DNA of 64,000 nucleotides, taken from Paragordius varius (taxonomy: Eukaryota; Nematomorpha). The stretch spans positions 434,001 through 498,000 of the forward strand of contig OZ176053.1 of the NCBI GenBank assembly GCA_964247055.1, given 5' to 3'. Below, one piece after another: positions 1 through 11,396 of the stretch (its first letter is position 1; each line of letters opens with the position of its first letter). The position numbers and the translations under genes are program-made. The notes beneath the pieces are model-generated. The model had not been told where the DNA came from and did no database searches. It saw only the letters and a program-made list of their open reading frames with translations.

Positions 1-14
1 ACTCCCTCACTTAC

Positions 15-358
15 TTTTTGCAAGTCCATAAGTTTTGATTTCGTTTGACCCGTAAACATTATTCGAATGTACTTATTGGATGATATCTTACAGCAACCAT
101 TCAATTTTCCACCAATGTTAGCCGACAATGTATTTTTAGGGGAGGAATGATCAAATATTTCAACATTGTTTGCGCTGTTTGAATTGTTTAAGGGTATTAT
201 TGTGTTTGATGATAGGGATATCCGTTTACTTAACATTGCGGCAACTTGAATTAATCGTTTTTTATTCGCCATCTCCCATGTTGCCTGTGAACTGACACGG
301 TTTTATAATAATAATAAAATTGAAATTACAATTAAAAAGTTTGAGAACGAGATCAGCA

Positions 359-389
<31 letters not shown>

Positions 390-3300
390 AATTGTTGAAA
401 ACTTTCATTCGTATAAAGTTAAATACATTGTTTATTAAAATAAGAAATGTGTTTCGGATCTGCTAAATATCCACAATATCTTATCATTTTAGTAAATTTA
501 TAATTAGATTACATAGAATTATTAACAATGTATTAAATTATAAAGTTATAATAACTAAAAAGTATAAGATACTAATATTTGTTCTCTATCTATCATAAAG
601 GTAATCATAATATCCTTGATTTCCTTTATTTTTAATATACAATCAATTAAATATATGAATAAAAGTATGATAAATTATGAAATTAAATGTGTCACCAATT
701 TATTTATTCCTTACTTCGTGAGAGCGATAAATAGGATAGGTTATATTGAAAAAACACATAAAAAAGTTATGAAAAAAATGGTTTTCTTTATAATAGTAAA
801 AAATTAATGCATATTTTAAACATTACCACTATATAATTTAAATTTTTACTTTATATCTGGAGCAGTGCTAAGATCCACAATTTCTGGCGTTTGTTGAGTA
901 ACGTTATTACTAAATTTTGATTCTAAGCCTGAAAGATTGTGGCCATTTTTATGGTCAGGTTCTGTCGTTATTTGATCAAAAGATCGTTTTTTCCCACCAT
1001 TTCGTTTTCTATATTATGAGAAAGAAATAAAAAAAAAATAACCATAAAAAAGGTAAAAATTAATGAAACCTTTTTTTTCGTAAAGAAACGTAAAATTACT
1101 CTAAAAGCAAATTATTAATCTAACCTACAAAACATTTTTTTAAATAGCTTTTCTTATGTAAAATTTAACTTTTTATTACACAAAATTTTGAGTTTTCACG
1201 TTTTATGTTGTATATCTTTACATTGTATTCAAGTCAATAAAGACAAACCAATATTTTTGCAAATTTTTTTCGCAATCTATATATATATATATATATATAA
1301 AATTGAAATTATACGGACAAAATGTATAAATATATAGACAAATATATCTAAAAGACAACCATGCTTTTTAAAATCTTAATTTTTCTCATATATGCTATAT
1401 AGTTACAATTATAAAATATAAAATTGATTGTGTAAATAATATATATCTCTATTTCACATTATGCCATTTAAAACAATGAGTTAAATTGAAATAAATCAAG
1501 ATTCAAAAAGTATGGTTGTTGTGTTTTAGAAAAAAATATTTGTCTTGATATTTTTACGTTTTGTCCATAGTAAATTTTAGTTTTTACTGTATTTTATATA
1601 TATATAACATATACTCTGATGACAATTGTTTTGAACCGTTGGTTTTAGATAAAGTGTCATGCATTTTTATAGCTTCTTGAATCGTTGAGTTACTTAAAGT
1701 TAGGGGTTTCTTCCAGGGTTCTATGTATGAATGAATCAAAAATAGATAAAATTTAAATAAATTTTAATTTTTACTATTATATACCACCATTTACGATTAT
1801 TCAAATTGGCCCTCCTAAAAATAAATTATGTGCGTTAAGGCCTATATATATCCACATTAATATGAAACTTTATGCATACATAATTTATTATTTTTTCATG
1901 TATTAATTAAATTTTAAGCTAATAATATAAAAAATATAGGTGATTTTTAATCTTAAAAAAACACAAAAATTATTTTAGGGTAAATTTGAATTGTTCAAGG
2001 GTGAATTTAAAGTGTAAATGGTATATATATATATATATATATTTTTGTGCAAAAAAATATACCCAATAATTTAGGCACTTCATTCCAGTACTCCAAAAAC
2101 AAGGGTTTATATATTGTTTTAGGATTTTCAGAGCCTAACCCATTTATATCTGGCAAAAATTCAGCATTTGAATTTTGTTCAATATCATACATATAAGTAT
2201 AAGGAAATTTCGACGAAAGTTCCACCTTAGAATCATTTTTTACCGTTTTTTCACGCAGGAAAAAGGGTGTTTGTGAGACCATTTTAACAGCTTTATACTT
2301 GATATTTATATCAGAATTTTCTTGATTTTCATTATGATTATTGTTATTAAGAGAAAGAGTTTTGTTTAAAATTTTTATTTCAACATTTTCTGGTTCTAAT
2401 TCTTCTGATGGTGATATATTGGCTTGAAACATTTGTAACGTTAAACAATCAATAAGCCATTGACTGGTTATTATGGGAATATTCCATTCCAAAGCCTTTT
2501 CAATTTTTTCGCTTTCGATATCGATTCCCGCATTATTACTAAAGGCGAGTTAGTTAAATGAAAATATGCTTTAAAAGATTATTGATAATAAATAATTATG
2601 TTTTTTAACAAAAGAATAGTGAATTGGTTGTTTAAGGATGGAAACAATGTAATAAAAAACAATTTTGTTGAACATATTATTTACAAGTTCTATCGTAAAA
2701 ATTTGTTTTGTAAAAAATTGTAAGATTATCTTATAAAATATTTTTTTATAATACTGTAAATACAGTAAAAATTAAAATTATACCGACAAAACATAAAAAT
2801 ATAAAAGCAAATATTTTCAAAAAACAACCATACATAATTACACCTAAATTTTTCCAATATAAATATTTAATTACCTGAGGTAAAACTAAACTCACTTTGT
2901 TGTACAAAATGCAGAAATTGGGTCCATAAAAAATGTTCCAACATAAAAGGAAAGTTAATTAATAATAATAATTTCATCTGCACACCATGTGCTTCATCAA
3001 TACCACTGCCAATATCGAATCCATGTACTTTAAACTTTAACGGAGACAAACTAGAAGTTGTAACATCTTTTCCATATCTGGGCGATTATATAGCATCTGA
3101 TGGTTCTTTGAGGGATGCCATTTCTCATAGAATCAGACAAGGATGGGCCAAATTCAATCAATTAAAATATATTTTAACTAATAAAAATATCAAATCGAAT
3201 CACAAGATAAAGATTTACAAAATGGGAATAAGACCAGCTATGACATACGCTACAGAAACCTGGGCCCTTACAGCAACAGACCTAAATAGACTTACTAGAG

Positions 3301-6300
3301 CTGAAAATCACATGCTCAAAATCTGCAACAATAATTTTGATAATACCATAGAAGAGGATGAACCCATAGCTTTATTCATCCAGCGCAATCGATTGCGATA
3401 TTACGGACATAATCAACGTATGAATTCCGATAACTGGGTCCAAAAAATACAACATTTAGATATACCCGGTCCAAACAGAAAAGGCCGCCCTAAGCTCACA
3501 TGGTCCAAACAGCTGACCCAAGATCTATCACACTTCAATATTGAACACGAACAAGTCTTTGATAGGACATTGTTCAGGAAGTTGGTGCATGGAAACCCCA
3601 GATACCCTGGGACCTAAAATGAATGGATGGATGGACAAATGTAATTTATACAAATTTACACTCTATTTCATACTTTGCAGTTTAATATAATTGTGGAATT
3701 ATATTTGAAAAAATCAAGTTGATTTTTTTGAAAAAAATCAATACAGTAAAAACTGAAATTATACGGACAAAACGTAAAAATATAAAGACAAATATTTTTT
3801 TGAGACAACCATACTTTTTAAATCTATAAATATAACACACTGTTTTAAATGGCAAAGTGTGAAAATGAAATATATAATACTAACACAATCAATTCTATAT
3901 TTTACAATTGTAACTAAATAGCTTATATGAGAAAAATTAAGGTTTTAAAAAGTATGGGGTTGTCTTTTACAAAAAAAATCAATAATTGTCTCTTTATTTT
4001 TACGTTTTGTCCATCCATTATATAATTTCAATTTTTACTGTAATTGTCTATATGTTTTTAAGTTTTGTCTGTATAATTTCAAACTTTTTTACTGCAAAAT
4101 AAAATGTTTAAACCTCTTGGCAATGAGTATGGTGGTAACATTCCTATTAAGAGTTCCGGAATATTTTGCGCCAGCGCGCCAAATCATAAGCTTAAGTTGT
4201 TCCCTTTCTTCCCCATCAAATTGTGTGATTGATATTATCTGATACGGAGAGATTTATATTATTGCAAAAAAATATTAATACGGTGTAAAAATTTAAAATG
4301 ATTTAATAAATTTTGTAAAAGATATTGAATATATATAAAAATTAAAGAAGTTTGTGATGGAATGGAAAAAAGAAGATATTTTGGTTTTAAAATAAATAAT
4401 TTATCTATACAAAAAACATTTTTTATAAACATTTTTTATGGGCTGATGATATTAAGAAAAAAATGGTTTATAGTATCGCGGAATTGAAAAATACTGTCAA
4501 ATTTCGGTATTTAATGAATTATTAAAACCATACTATACATAGTAAATATATATATGAATCAAAATTAAAATAAAATTAAAATTCTACATAAAACTATTTT
4601 GCATATGTATCTATGACCTTTAATTTCTAAACATATTAAAAATTTATTAGTAATATCCTAATCAATAGTATTTTTCCCAAATTATAAATAACCTATATTA
4701 CGGAAAAAATAAATTAACAAAAAAATTAAATTGGTATAAAATGAAAAATCAATATCACACTTTAAATAATAAAACTCAAAAAAAATTGTCCAAAAAAATA
4801 ATAATAAAAACAAAAAAAAACATTTAAAACTTTTTACAAAATAAATAATTTTTTTTCTACATAAAAAAGCGTAAAAAAACCACACCTGTGATTGCATAAA
4901 ATGCGTAATGTTAGAGGGTAGGGTTGGCATAGGAAAATGTAATATTTTCCAAGGAGGTTCAGCTAAGATTTCAGGAATTTTATTCAAAGAAATTTTTTTC
5001 CTCGTTTCAGAATCGTCGGATTTGACATTTTCATTTTTGGCATTTAAGTCTGATGCAATGGTAGATGTCTTAGAGTTATTTGTGTTACATCGAGATATAA
5101 CATCATTTAACCAATGGGCTGTTATACATCTTTTTCCTGCTTTGTGTGCCTTTAAGAATTAAATAAAAAACAGTAAAAATTTATATACGGACAATACGTA
5201 AATATACCATTTACAGTTCAAATTCACCCTTGAACAATTCAAATTCACCCTTGAACAATTCAAATTCACCCTTGAACAATTCAAATTCACCTTTGATCAA
5301 TTCAAATTCACCTAAAAATAAATTATGTATTTTCGAACTAATATAACTAATTATTAATATGAAATATATGTTTATGGTATAGTTTATTATTTTTTAAATA
5401 CATAAAATATAGGTAATTTTTAATCTTTAAAAACTTATGGGTGAATTTGAATTATTCGAGGGTGAATTTGAATTGTTCAAGGGTGAATTTGAATTGTAAA
5501 TGGTATATATAAAGACATTTTTTTTCTATCAGAAGACAACCTCATACTTTTTCAAACCTTAATTTACCCTATTAAAATAATTTAATTACAATCCTATATA
5601 TAATACATAAATTGCTTCTGTTATCCATTTTTTGCAATATAAAAACATAGAGTTATTATTATTATAAAATTTAGCTTTAAAAAGTATGGCTGTTGTCTTT
5701 TAAAAAAAAATAATTGTCTTTATATTTTTACATTTTATTCGTTAATTTCAATTTTTTTGTAAAAATTAAATATATACAAAGATAAATATTTTTCCATAAA
5801 TATAACCATATTTTTTAAACCTCCTCCATTTTCATTAAATCACAAAATAAGGAATAGAGATGTAAATTGGTGTTGTTTATATATAAAAAAATAAAAAAAT
5901 TATGTATGGCTGTCTCTTTACAAAAAAAAATAATGGAACTTTAGATGTTACGTTTTGTCTTTATATATTTTTCCTGTAATAAAATTTGGAAACAAAAACT
6001 TTATTTATAACCTATATTTTATAAAAAAATTTAGTTATTATTCAACATATCCATTAGTTTTCTTTTGAAATCACACTTGGTAGGCTGCTATATAATCACA
6101 GATTAATAAGTATAAATTTATTCATAATAAAAAAATTTTTATCTTTATTTTATTTTACCTTTATAACTATACGTACCATTTACAGTTCAAATGTACCCTT
6201 ATTCAAGTACACACCTTAAACAACTCAAATTCACCCCTGACAATTCAAAGTCACCTTCGAACAATTCAAATTCACCCTAAAATAAATTATGTATTTTTTT

Positions 6301-9084
6301 TAAGATTAAAAATTACCTATATTTTTTATATTTTTAAAAAAGAAATTTATAATAACCTTTGCCATAAAAATATATTTAATTTTAATGATGAGTTAATTAT
6401 ATTAGACCAAAATTTCAAATTTATTTTTAGTGTGAATTTAAATTGTTCAAGGGTGAATTTGAATTTGTGTTCAAGAGTGAATTTGAATTTGTGTTCAAGA
6501 GTGAATTTGAATTGTTCAAAGGTTAATTTGAATTGTGAATGGTATATTATTCTATTCTGAATAGTTGAATACAATAATTTTAAAACTCAAAATCGCAAAA
6601 ATTACAAAATTCTATTAAATTTTGGAGGGTTCAACTTCAAAAACTTTTTTTATCAAAAATTACAAATTATTTTCAAAATTAGCTTCAAAAAAAATTATTT
6701 TTTTTCTTAAAGTAAAAATTCTCACCTTTTGCCATAACTCAGTTTGACTGGAGGTGAGAAAATGTGTAATTTTAGAATTGTTTAAATCTATATCATCGTT
6801 TCCTGTTATATCAATTTCTAGCAAAATCTTTCCACCATGTAGGGTTATAACCTATAAAAAAAATTATATAAAGACAAAAAACCTATAAAGTACAAGGTTA
6901 AATATTGAATAGAAACCATATATTACAAGGTTAATTATTGAATAGAAACCATATATTTTGATGCTTAGCTTTTTGATATAATTTTATTTTAATAAAACAA
7001 TTTTTGAATATTTATTAAGTTGAGTATTTTATCAATTTAGATCTATTATAAACCCGAAACGATTAGTCAGATAGAAAAACTATGGTAAAAATATTGTTTT
7101 AAAAAAATAGTTGTCTCAACTATGCCATTTTTCAGTTAAAGGCAACATTTTTTGAACAAATGCAACAATTTCAACATTTTTTCAAGCAAAGACAATGTTT
7201 TCGTTTGTCTTTGCCTGAAAAATGTTGTGGTTTGAAAAAATGTTAAAAAGTTGCATTCGGATGAAAAAATATTGCTTTTGTCTGTAAAATGGTAAATATA
7301 AAAATTAATTTATTAAATAATATCAAAAAGCATTCTTAAAACAAAATATAAAAACCTTTTTCCATGATTTAAGTAAATGAGCCGGTATAGTTTCAGCATA
7401 ATCGTCAATGTAAAATATGCAACCGAGTAAACATAAGTTGCTGGGAGCTATATAGTAATATAAAACGGGTTTTATAACTCATTTAAATGATTAACTCAAA
7501 TTTAAAAGTTAATTATATAAATATTTGGAATAAGTGATTCATTAGGTGCATAAATATTGGATCATTTATCAAAATATTACATTTTTAGCAATGTTTTAAC
7601 CGCTGACAAGTATATATATCATTTAGAATTCAAAGTCACCCTTAAACAATTCAAATTCACCCTAAAAATAAATTATGTGTTTGTGAACTAATATAACTTA
7701 TAAATAATATGAAATATATCTTTATGGCAAAGTTTATTTTTATTATCCTGATTTAAAACAAAGTTTTATTTTTTTTAAAATAAGTAAGTAATTTCTAATC
7801 TTAAAAAACATAATTTATTTGAGGGTGAATTGGAATCGTTCGAGAATTTGAATTGTTCAAGTTAAATTTAAACTTTAAGAGTAAATTTGAATTGTAAATG
7901 GTATATCAATTTTAGCTATTTCAAAAACATTCAAATTCAGCCAACTTTTATATCATGATTATTTTTTATGACGTAAAAATAAATTTTAATTTGCTACCCA
8001 ATTTTTCGTCCACACATGTGTTTTCAAGGCTGGTAGATGGCACATAATCTATATTCCAATGACCATATAAAGCTAAATTAATAATTGTCGTTAATTGAAA
8101 CGGATATTTAAGAGTTATATTATCAGCTGTTATTTTATCAGAGTTCGTTTCCATTGGTTCTGTCGGCAAACTCGTTGCCATAGTAATCGGAGCGGCAGAC
8201 GAAACAGTCAAAATGGCGTCTACGTCTGGGGTGAGACAAGTAGAAAAAGAATTCAAATATTTTGGATGATATTTAAGTGTATCCGCCACAAGGGTAGATA
8301 ACTCAATAGAATCTGTAATCCAATCTGGGGTTATAAATGTCAAATTTGTTGTTAATTGGAAAAACTCATTTAATTTCGTGCCTTCGGATAAGGTTTCAAT
8401 CCAATTCTCAATCGTTTCAAACTAAAAAGGAAAAATAATTATATATGTTTAAAAATAATTTGTATTTTTGTAAGAAATTATATATTGGTATTACATTAGT
8501 ATCTGTGATAACGTAAAAATCTTTCTCTTTGATTTCTTCCATGTATTTAGTGATATTTTCTATTTCAGGATTCGTAAACACTTTAAGATTTAGGATATGA
8601 CCACCATTAGTTAATATTAATGTCCAAAGAACATCGATATCTGACATCTAATCATATTTATTAAATCAAATGACAATACATCATATTGTGGAGATTTTTC
8701 GAGATCCACAATAAATATTTTATCTGTAAACAATTTGCGTTTGGGATAAAATAATTCTTGCCTATAATATATAATTTATATATTTTAATTACGGTAAAAG
8801 TTGGTCACAGGTTACTGATAACCTAACCCAATCGGGACTTACACAACTAGTTTCATGAATATCTCTAGCTTCTTCGATTTCGGGTGGGTCTTCCTCATTG
8901 ATTCCAGGAGTTTCTGCGATAACCAAACTAACTTGACCAGTTAAATAGCTATATTTTTTAGCACCTCGAGACTCTAACAAATCATCGATTATGTCCTAAT
9001 TACATGTTATATTAGACGATATGAAACTTCATCTTTAAGGTTTCCAACCACATAATATTTTATATTTTGAAAAAGTTGGTCCAT
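15..9084 (-). CDS. PAXIP1: PAX-interacting protein 1 (PTIP) orthologue, N-terminal part, 13 exons seen
   Basis: Multi-BRCT scaffold protein of the nucleus that acts in the DNA damage response and with MLL3/4 methyltransferase complexes (family knowledge). Exons from 5' to 3' on the minus strand: 9028-9084, 8793-8995, 8680-8761, 8495-8647, 7998-8421, 7356-7447, 6726-6851, 4886-5149, 4114-4238, 2063-2538, 1615-1720, 850-1008, 15-291. All joins are GT..AG and keep frame for 848 codons. The start reads MDQLFQNIKYYVVGNLKDE, matching the PTIP BRCT1 start. Later landmarks are VSPDWVRLSV (BRCT1), FITPDWITDSI and KYHPKYL (BRCT2), LLGCIFYIDDY and RCITAHWLNDVI (BRCT3), AGAKYSGTLNRNVTTILIA and IPIITSQWLIDCL (BRCT4), and KYIRIMFTGQTKSKLMDLQK (BRCT5 start). 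A basic stretch KRNGGKKRSFD could be a nuclear signal. The long glutamine-rich linker of vertebrate PTIP is absent. BRCT5-6 must lie left of the window. Introns 1-3 are only 32, 31 and 32 nt; later introns carry MITEs and a LINE fragment. Confidence 0.9.
1300..1592. mobile_element. Family B Tc1/mariner-like MITE, PAXIP1 intron 11
   Basis: Family B elements are about 290 bp and begin CAGTAAAAATTGAAATTATA then CGGACAAAACGTAAAAATAT, with the inverse at the other end, flanked by TA. Arms of about 100 bp make the whole element a long hairpin. The CAGT ends and TA site suggest a Tc1/mariner parent. Confidence 0.75.
1784..2026. mobile_element. Family A MITE, PAXIP1 intron
   Basis: Family A elements start CCATTTACAGTTCAAATTCA and end with the inverse, TGAATTTGAATTGTAAATGG, flanked by TA. 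The arms contain one to many copies of a 21-bp unit (AATTCAAATTCACCCTTGAAC). The core has AAATAAATTATGTGTTTT and TATCTTTATGGCATAGTTTA. This copy has a damaged left arm with one unit. Confidence 0.7.
2758..2836. mobile_element. Family B fragment (left end)
   Basis: Left arm only, in PAXIP1 intron 9. Confidence 0.55.
3036..3640 (+). mobile_element. 5'-truncated non-LTR retrotransposon (LINE), RTE-like or related clade, reverse transcriptase C-terminus
   Basis: An open frame from 3036 to the TAA at 3615 codes the end of a LINE reverse transcriptase: FPYLGDYIASDGSLRDAI, YKMGIRPAMTYATETWALT, LRYYGHNQRMNSDNWVQK, GRPKLTWSKQLTQDL. The order (YLG..., Y..ETW.LT, YYGH..RM, GRPK..W) is typical of animal LINE RT tails. 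It ends in a short tandem ATGG repeat (3619-3635), as many RTE elements do. The frame is uninterrupted, so insertion is probably recent. It sits in PAXIP1 intron 9, antisense to the gene. The left boundary is approximate. Confidence 0.8.
3752..4042. mobile_element. Family B MITE
   Basis: Near-complete copy; a second right-end fragment (4043-4095) follows directly. Confidence 0.75.
5171..5762. mobile_element. Family B MITE split by a family A MITE
   Basis: Left end 5171-5204, rest 5507-5762. The left end lies about 20 bp from the acceptor of the PAXIP1 exon at 4886-5149. Confidence 0.75.
5205..5506. mobile_element. Family A MITE inserted into a family B MITE
   Basis: Four 21-bp units on the left, two on the right. 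The flanking family B sequence resumes exactly after it (…CGTAAATA | element | TATAAAGACA…), which shows a TA or TATA target duplication. Confidence 0.8.
5763..5980. mobile_element. Degenerate family B copy
   Basis: Arms recognisable by AAGATAAATATTTTT and by TTACGTTTTGTCTTTATAT; it abuts the preceding copy. Confidence 0.5.
6174..6548. mobile_element. Family A MITE, PAXIP1 intron
   Basis: Both arms carry several degenerate 21-bp units; some right-arm units vary in length (TTGTGTTCAAGAGTGAATTT). Confidence 0.7.
6884..6957. repeat. Two-copy 33-bp tandem repeat
   Basis: ACAAGGTTAAATATTGAATA and following bases occur twice in a row just upstream (gene sense) of the PAXIP1 exon at 6726-6851. Confidence 0.7.
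7105..7300. repeat. Foldback element, PAXIP1 intron
   Basis: An imperfect palindrome about 190 bp long. The centre GCAAAGACAATGTTTTCGTT pairs with TTTGTCTTTGC, and the outer arms GCCATTTTTCAG / CTGTAAAATGG also pair. Confidence 0.6.
7617..7906. mobile_element. Family A MITE, PAXIP1 intron
   Basis: Left arm with two units, right arm with about four degenerate units, TA-rich flanks. Confidence 0.65.
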
Positions 9085-9106
9085 CCAGTTATTTAAAATA
9101 TTTTAC

Positions 9107-9584
9107 ATGTTGATGAGCCCTTTATCGCGTTCGTCAATTCAGCGCGTTGATGTTTTAATGAAGTATGAAAACGACAGTTTGAATTTTCGAAAACAACGCT
9201 ATCGGCTTAATTCCTTAATTTATGAACAAAAATGCTTTTACATACAAATTAATAAGATTTTGGATATTCTAACAGTATAATCAATTTTTTAATTACCTTA
9301 AAGGATAAAATATATTCTTGTGTCGGCCATCTTAATTTTGAAAATCAAAGGGTATGGAACATTATAAATCGTTTACTTGAACGCTATGAAAACAAATTAT
9401 TTGTGGCTGAAAGGTTTATACAATATTGCTAATCAGTAGTTCACTCAATTTACCCTCCTTAAATACCGGTGCTTCCTCCAATTTAACCAGAGGTCAAATT
9501 AAAGCAGTTTTATTTAATCGGCTTAAACCGTCAGTATCAAAATTGTGTAATGAAATATATATGCCATTTGAAAACTCTAAATAA
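9107..9584 (+). CDS. Small three-exon protein of unknown family, possibly coiled-coil
   Basis: I do not recognise this protein. The exons are 9107-9274, 9304-9413 and 9437-9584 (or 9440-9584, since CAG and TAG acceptors both keep frame), giving 141 or 140 residues. Translation starts MLMSPLSRSSIQRVDVLMKY; an alternative start is ATG 9113. Charged, leucine- and isoleucine-rich stretches (KQRYRLNSLIYEQKCFYIQI, NIINRLLERYENKLFVAE) look helical. The two introns are 29 nt and 23 or 26 nt, and all three frames join cleanly, which is the main evidence for a real gene. It diverges from PAXIP1 with 22 bp between the two start codons. AATAAA at 9580-9585 overlaps the TAA stop. No signal peptide or membrane segment is seen. 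Confidence 0.6.
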
Positions 9585-9585
9585 A
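9580..9585 (+). promoter_or_regulatory. Poly(A) signal AATAAA overlapping the stop codon
   Basis: AATAAA shares bases with the TAA stop (9582-9584) of the small gene at 9107. If used, the 3' UTR is only a few tens of bases. Confidence 0.4.
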
Positions 9586-11369
9586 TTTTATAAATTATAT
9601 TAGATGGGTGTATTTATTTGGGACATACGACATATAAAAAAGTGTCTTTTATATCGAGTATAAAATAATTTTTTTGTTAAACCGCAACGGTTTCAAACCG
9701 TTTTTTAAAAAGTTAGATATTTTTAATATGTTACTATATTCTTTTAACCTATTTCACCTTAAATTATAAAAGTAATTTTGTCTTTATATTAAGGAAAAAA
9801 TGCTCTAGGAAATTATACTACTAGGTTGATTTTATTTTATTAGATAAATCTCAATTATATGCTTACACCTCCATAAAAAATCATTCCCTTGAAGGATTTT
9901 TTTAGAAAATGTTTTCAGTCGAAAATACAAGGTTCATGGTCGTCATTTATGTGAAACCTATATTTTGATATTGTTGAATGTGTAAAATTTTATTTATATT
10001 TAATTATTTATTTGCAATTTATCACCAAGCTCATCTTTTTGATTAAAACAATTTTTTCAAAAATTTATCATTTATTAATGTGTTAAGTTAAATAGCAACA
10101 TAAATAGTTCACAAATTAAATCGCAAAGTAATTTAAGTAGACTAATTTTTATTTTCTGTCCATTTACATTTAATTATGCGGACAAAACATAAAAATGTTT
10201 TTTATCATTTATAAATATACCTGGAAATATTTTCGATTAAATTGAAAGTTCCTAAAACATTTTACAAAAAATACCACAATAGAATAATCTCAGTATTAAA
10301 GGGTTAATAGTAGCCTATTGGTCACAAAAGAACAAGCTTGGATATCCGAATCTTATCGAAAAATCAACTAACACTTTGTGCAAAAAAGAGCGTCAATTTT
10401 TTTAACAAATTTTTTTGAAGATAGCTAACCAGCGAATTCATTTGCAGCAAATATTTGAATTTCAATCTAACTTTTGATTTACCAATATTATAGGGCACAA
10501 GAACAATTAAAACAAATTTTCTAAATGCTCAGCCATAAAATTATACACAAAATGTGTTTTTATAAGCTAAGACGTTTTTATATCGTTAATATTATGCCTT
10601 AAAATAGTATGAAGTATTCCACAAAATTTGGCTGTTACTATTTTTTAGCAAATCCTCAATTTTCCTCCTTTTTTGATGTGAAAGTTATGTTTGATATTGC
10701 ACAATCTTGGCATTTTTACGAATTTTAAGATAATTAGCCCATTTAACACAAATCATTATTACTGAGATTTGTACGGATTTTTGGTTGATATTCAAATATG
10801 TCAATCTATTTTATTATAATTTATATATTTATGATTCCCGCTTTCATGTAAAATTCCAAAATAAAACAGCAAATTTATTATACACTCATAAAACAAATGA
10901 CAAAAAATAAAAAAACAATATTTTTAGCTATATTTTGATGTATAAATTTATTTGCATAAAATATGAATGTTGAGATTTTATAAGTGAGTTTAGCTAATAA
11001 ATAATTTAAAAAAATTATTATAGTTTCATAAAAAAGTTTGTATATTAATTATGTTAAAGGAAAACATGATTTTTGATCCTAGTTTTAATAAAAACCCTAA
11101 CTATACGATTTTGGGCTATTTACAAATCGTAAATATCAGATAAAATGATAAAAAAAATTTAACATAATAACTTTTATCAGTATTTTTTTGATTATCCTTA
11201 ATTTACATTTTTGCCCAATTCTTAATTTCTTCTACTATTTCAAAGGTAGTTCGTCAACAAATAAAAATTGCTGCGGCCAATATATTAGCTTTTTTATGCT
11301 CTATAATAAAAAATTTGCGTACATTGTAATATTATGAAATAAAATAACAATATTTTTTCAGCAATTAAA
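9586..11369. other. Gene-free stretch of AT-rich repeat-like DNA
   Basis: No coding exon is recognised. A short piece of the Tc1-like family B end lies near 10170-10195. The part at about 10550-10630, with a 'CTTAAAATAGTATGAAGTA' type segment, resembles the repeat blocks at 40.2 kb and 61.1 kb. The rest is low-complexity AT. Confidence 0.5.
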
Positions 11370-11396
11370 TTTATTCATTACACATGTATTTATAGT

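Noticed and set aside
284-291. Acceptor at 285-286 for the PAXIP1 exon at the left edge
   Set aside because: It breaks the phase from the preceding exon. The AG at 292-293, 7 bp upstream in gene sense, keeps it.
2867-3049. Minus-strand frame (FDIGSGIDEAHG) as another PAXIP1 exon
   Set aside because: The exons at 4114-4238 and 2063-2538 join directly within BRCT4, leaving no place for it; it matches no PTIP segment.
9299-9330. First exon of PAXIP1 starting at a minus-strand ATG near 9330
   Set aside because: The ATG frame hits a stop before the donor. The exon at 9028-9084 matches the PTIP N-terminus and joins in frame, and this segment is coding on the plus strand.
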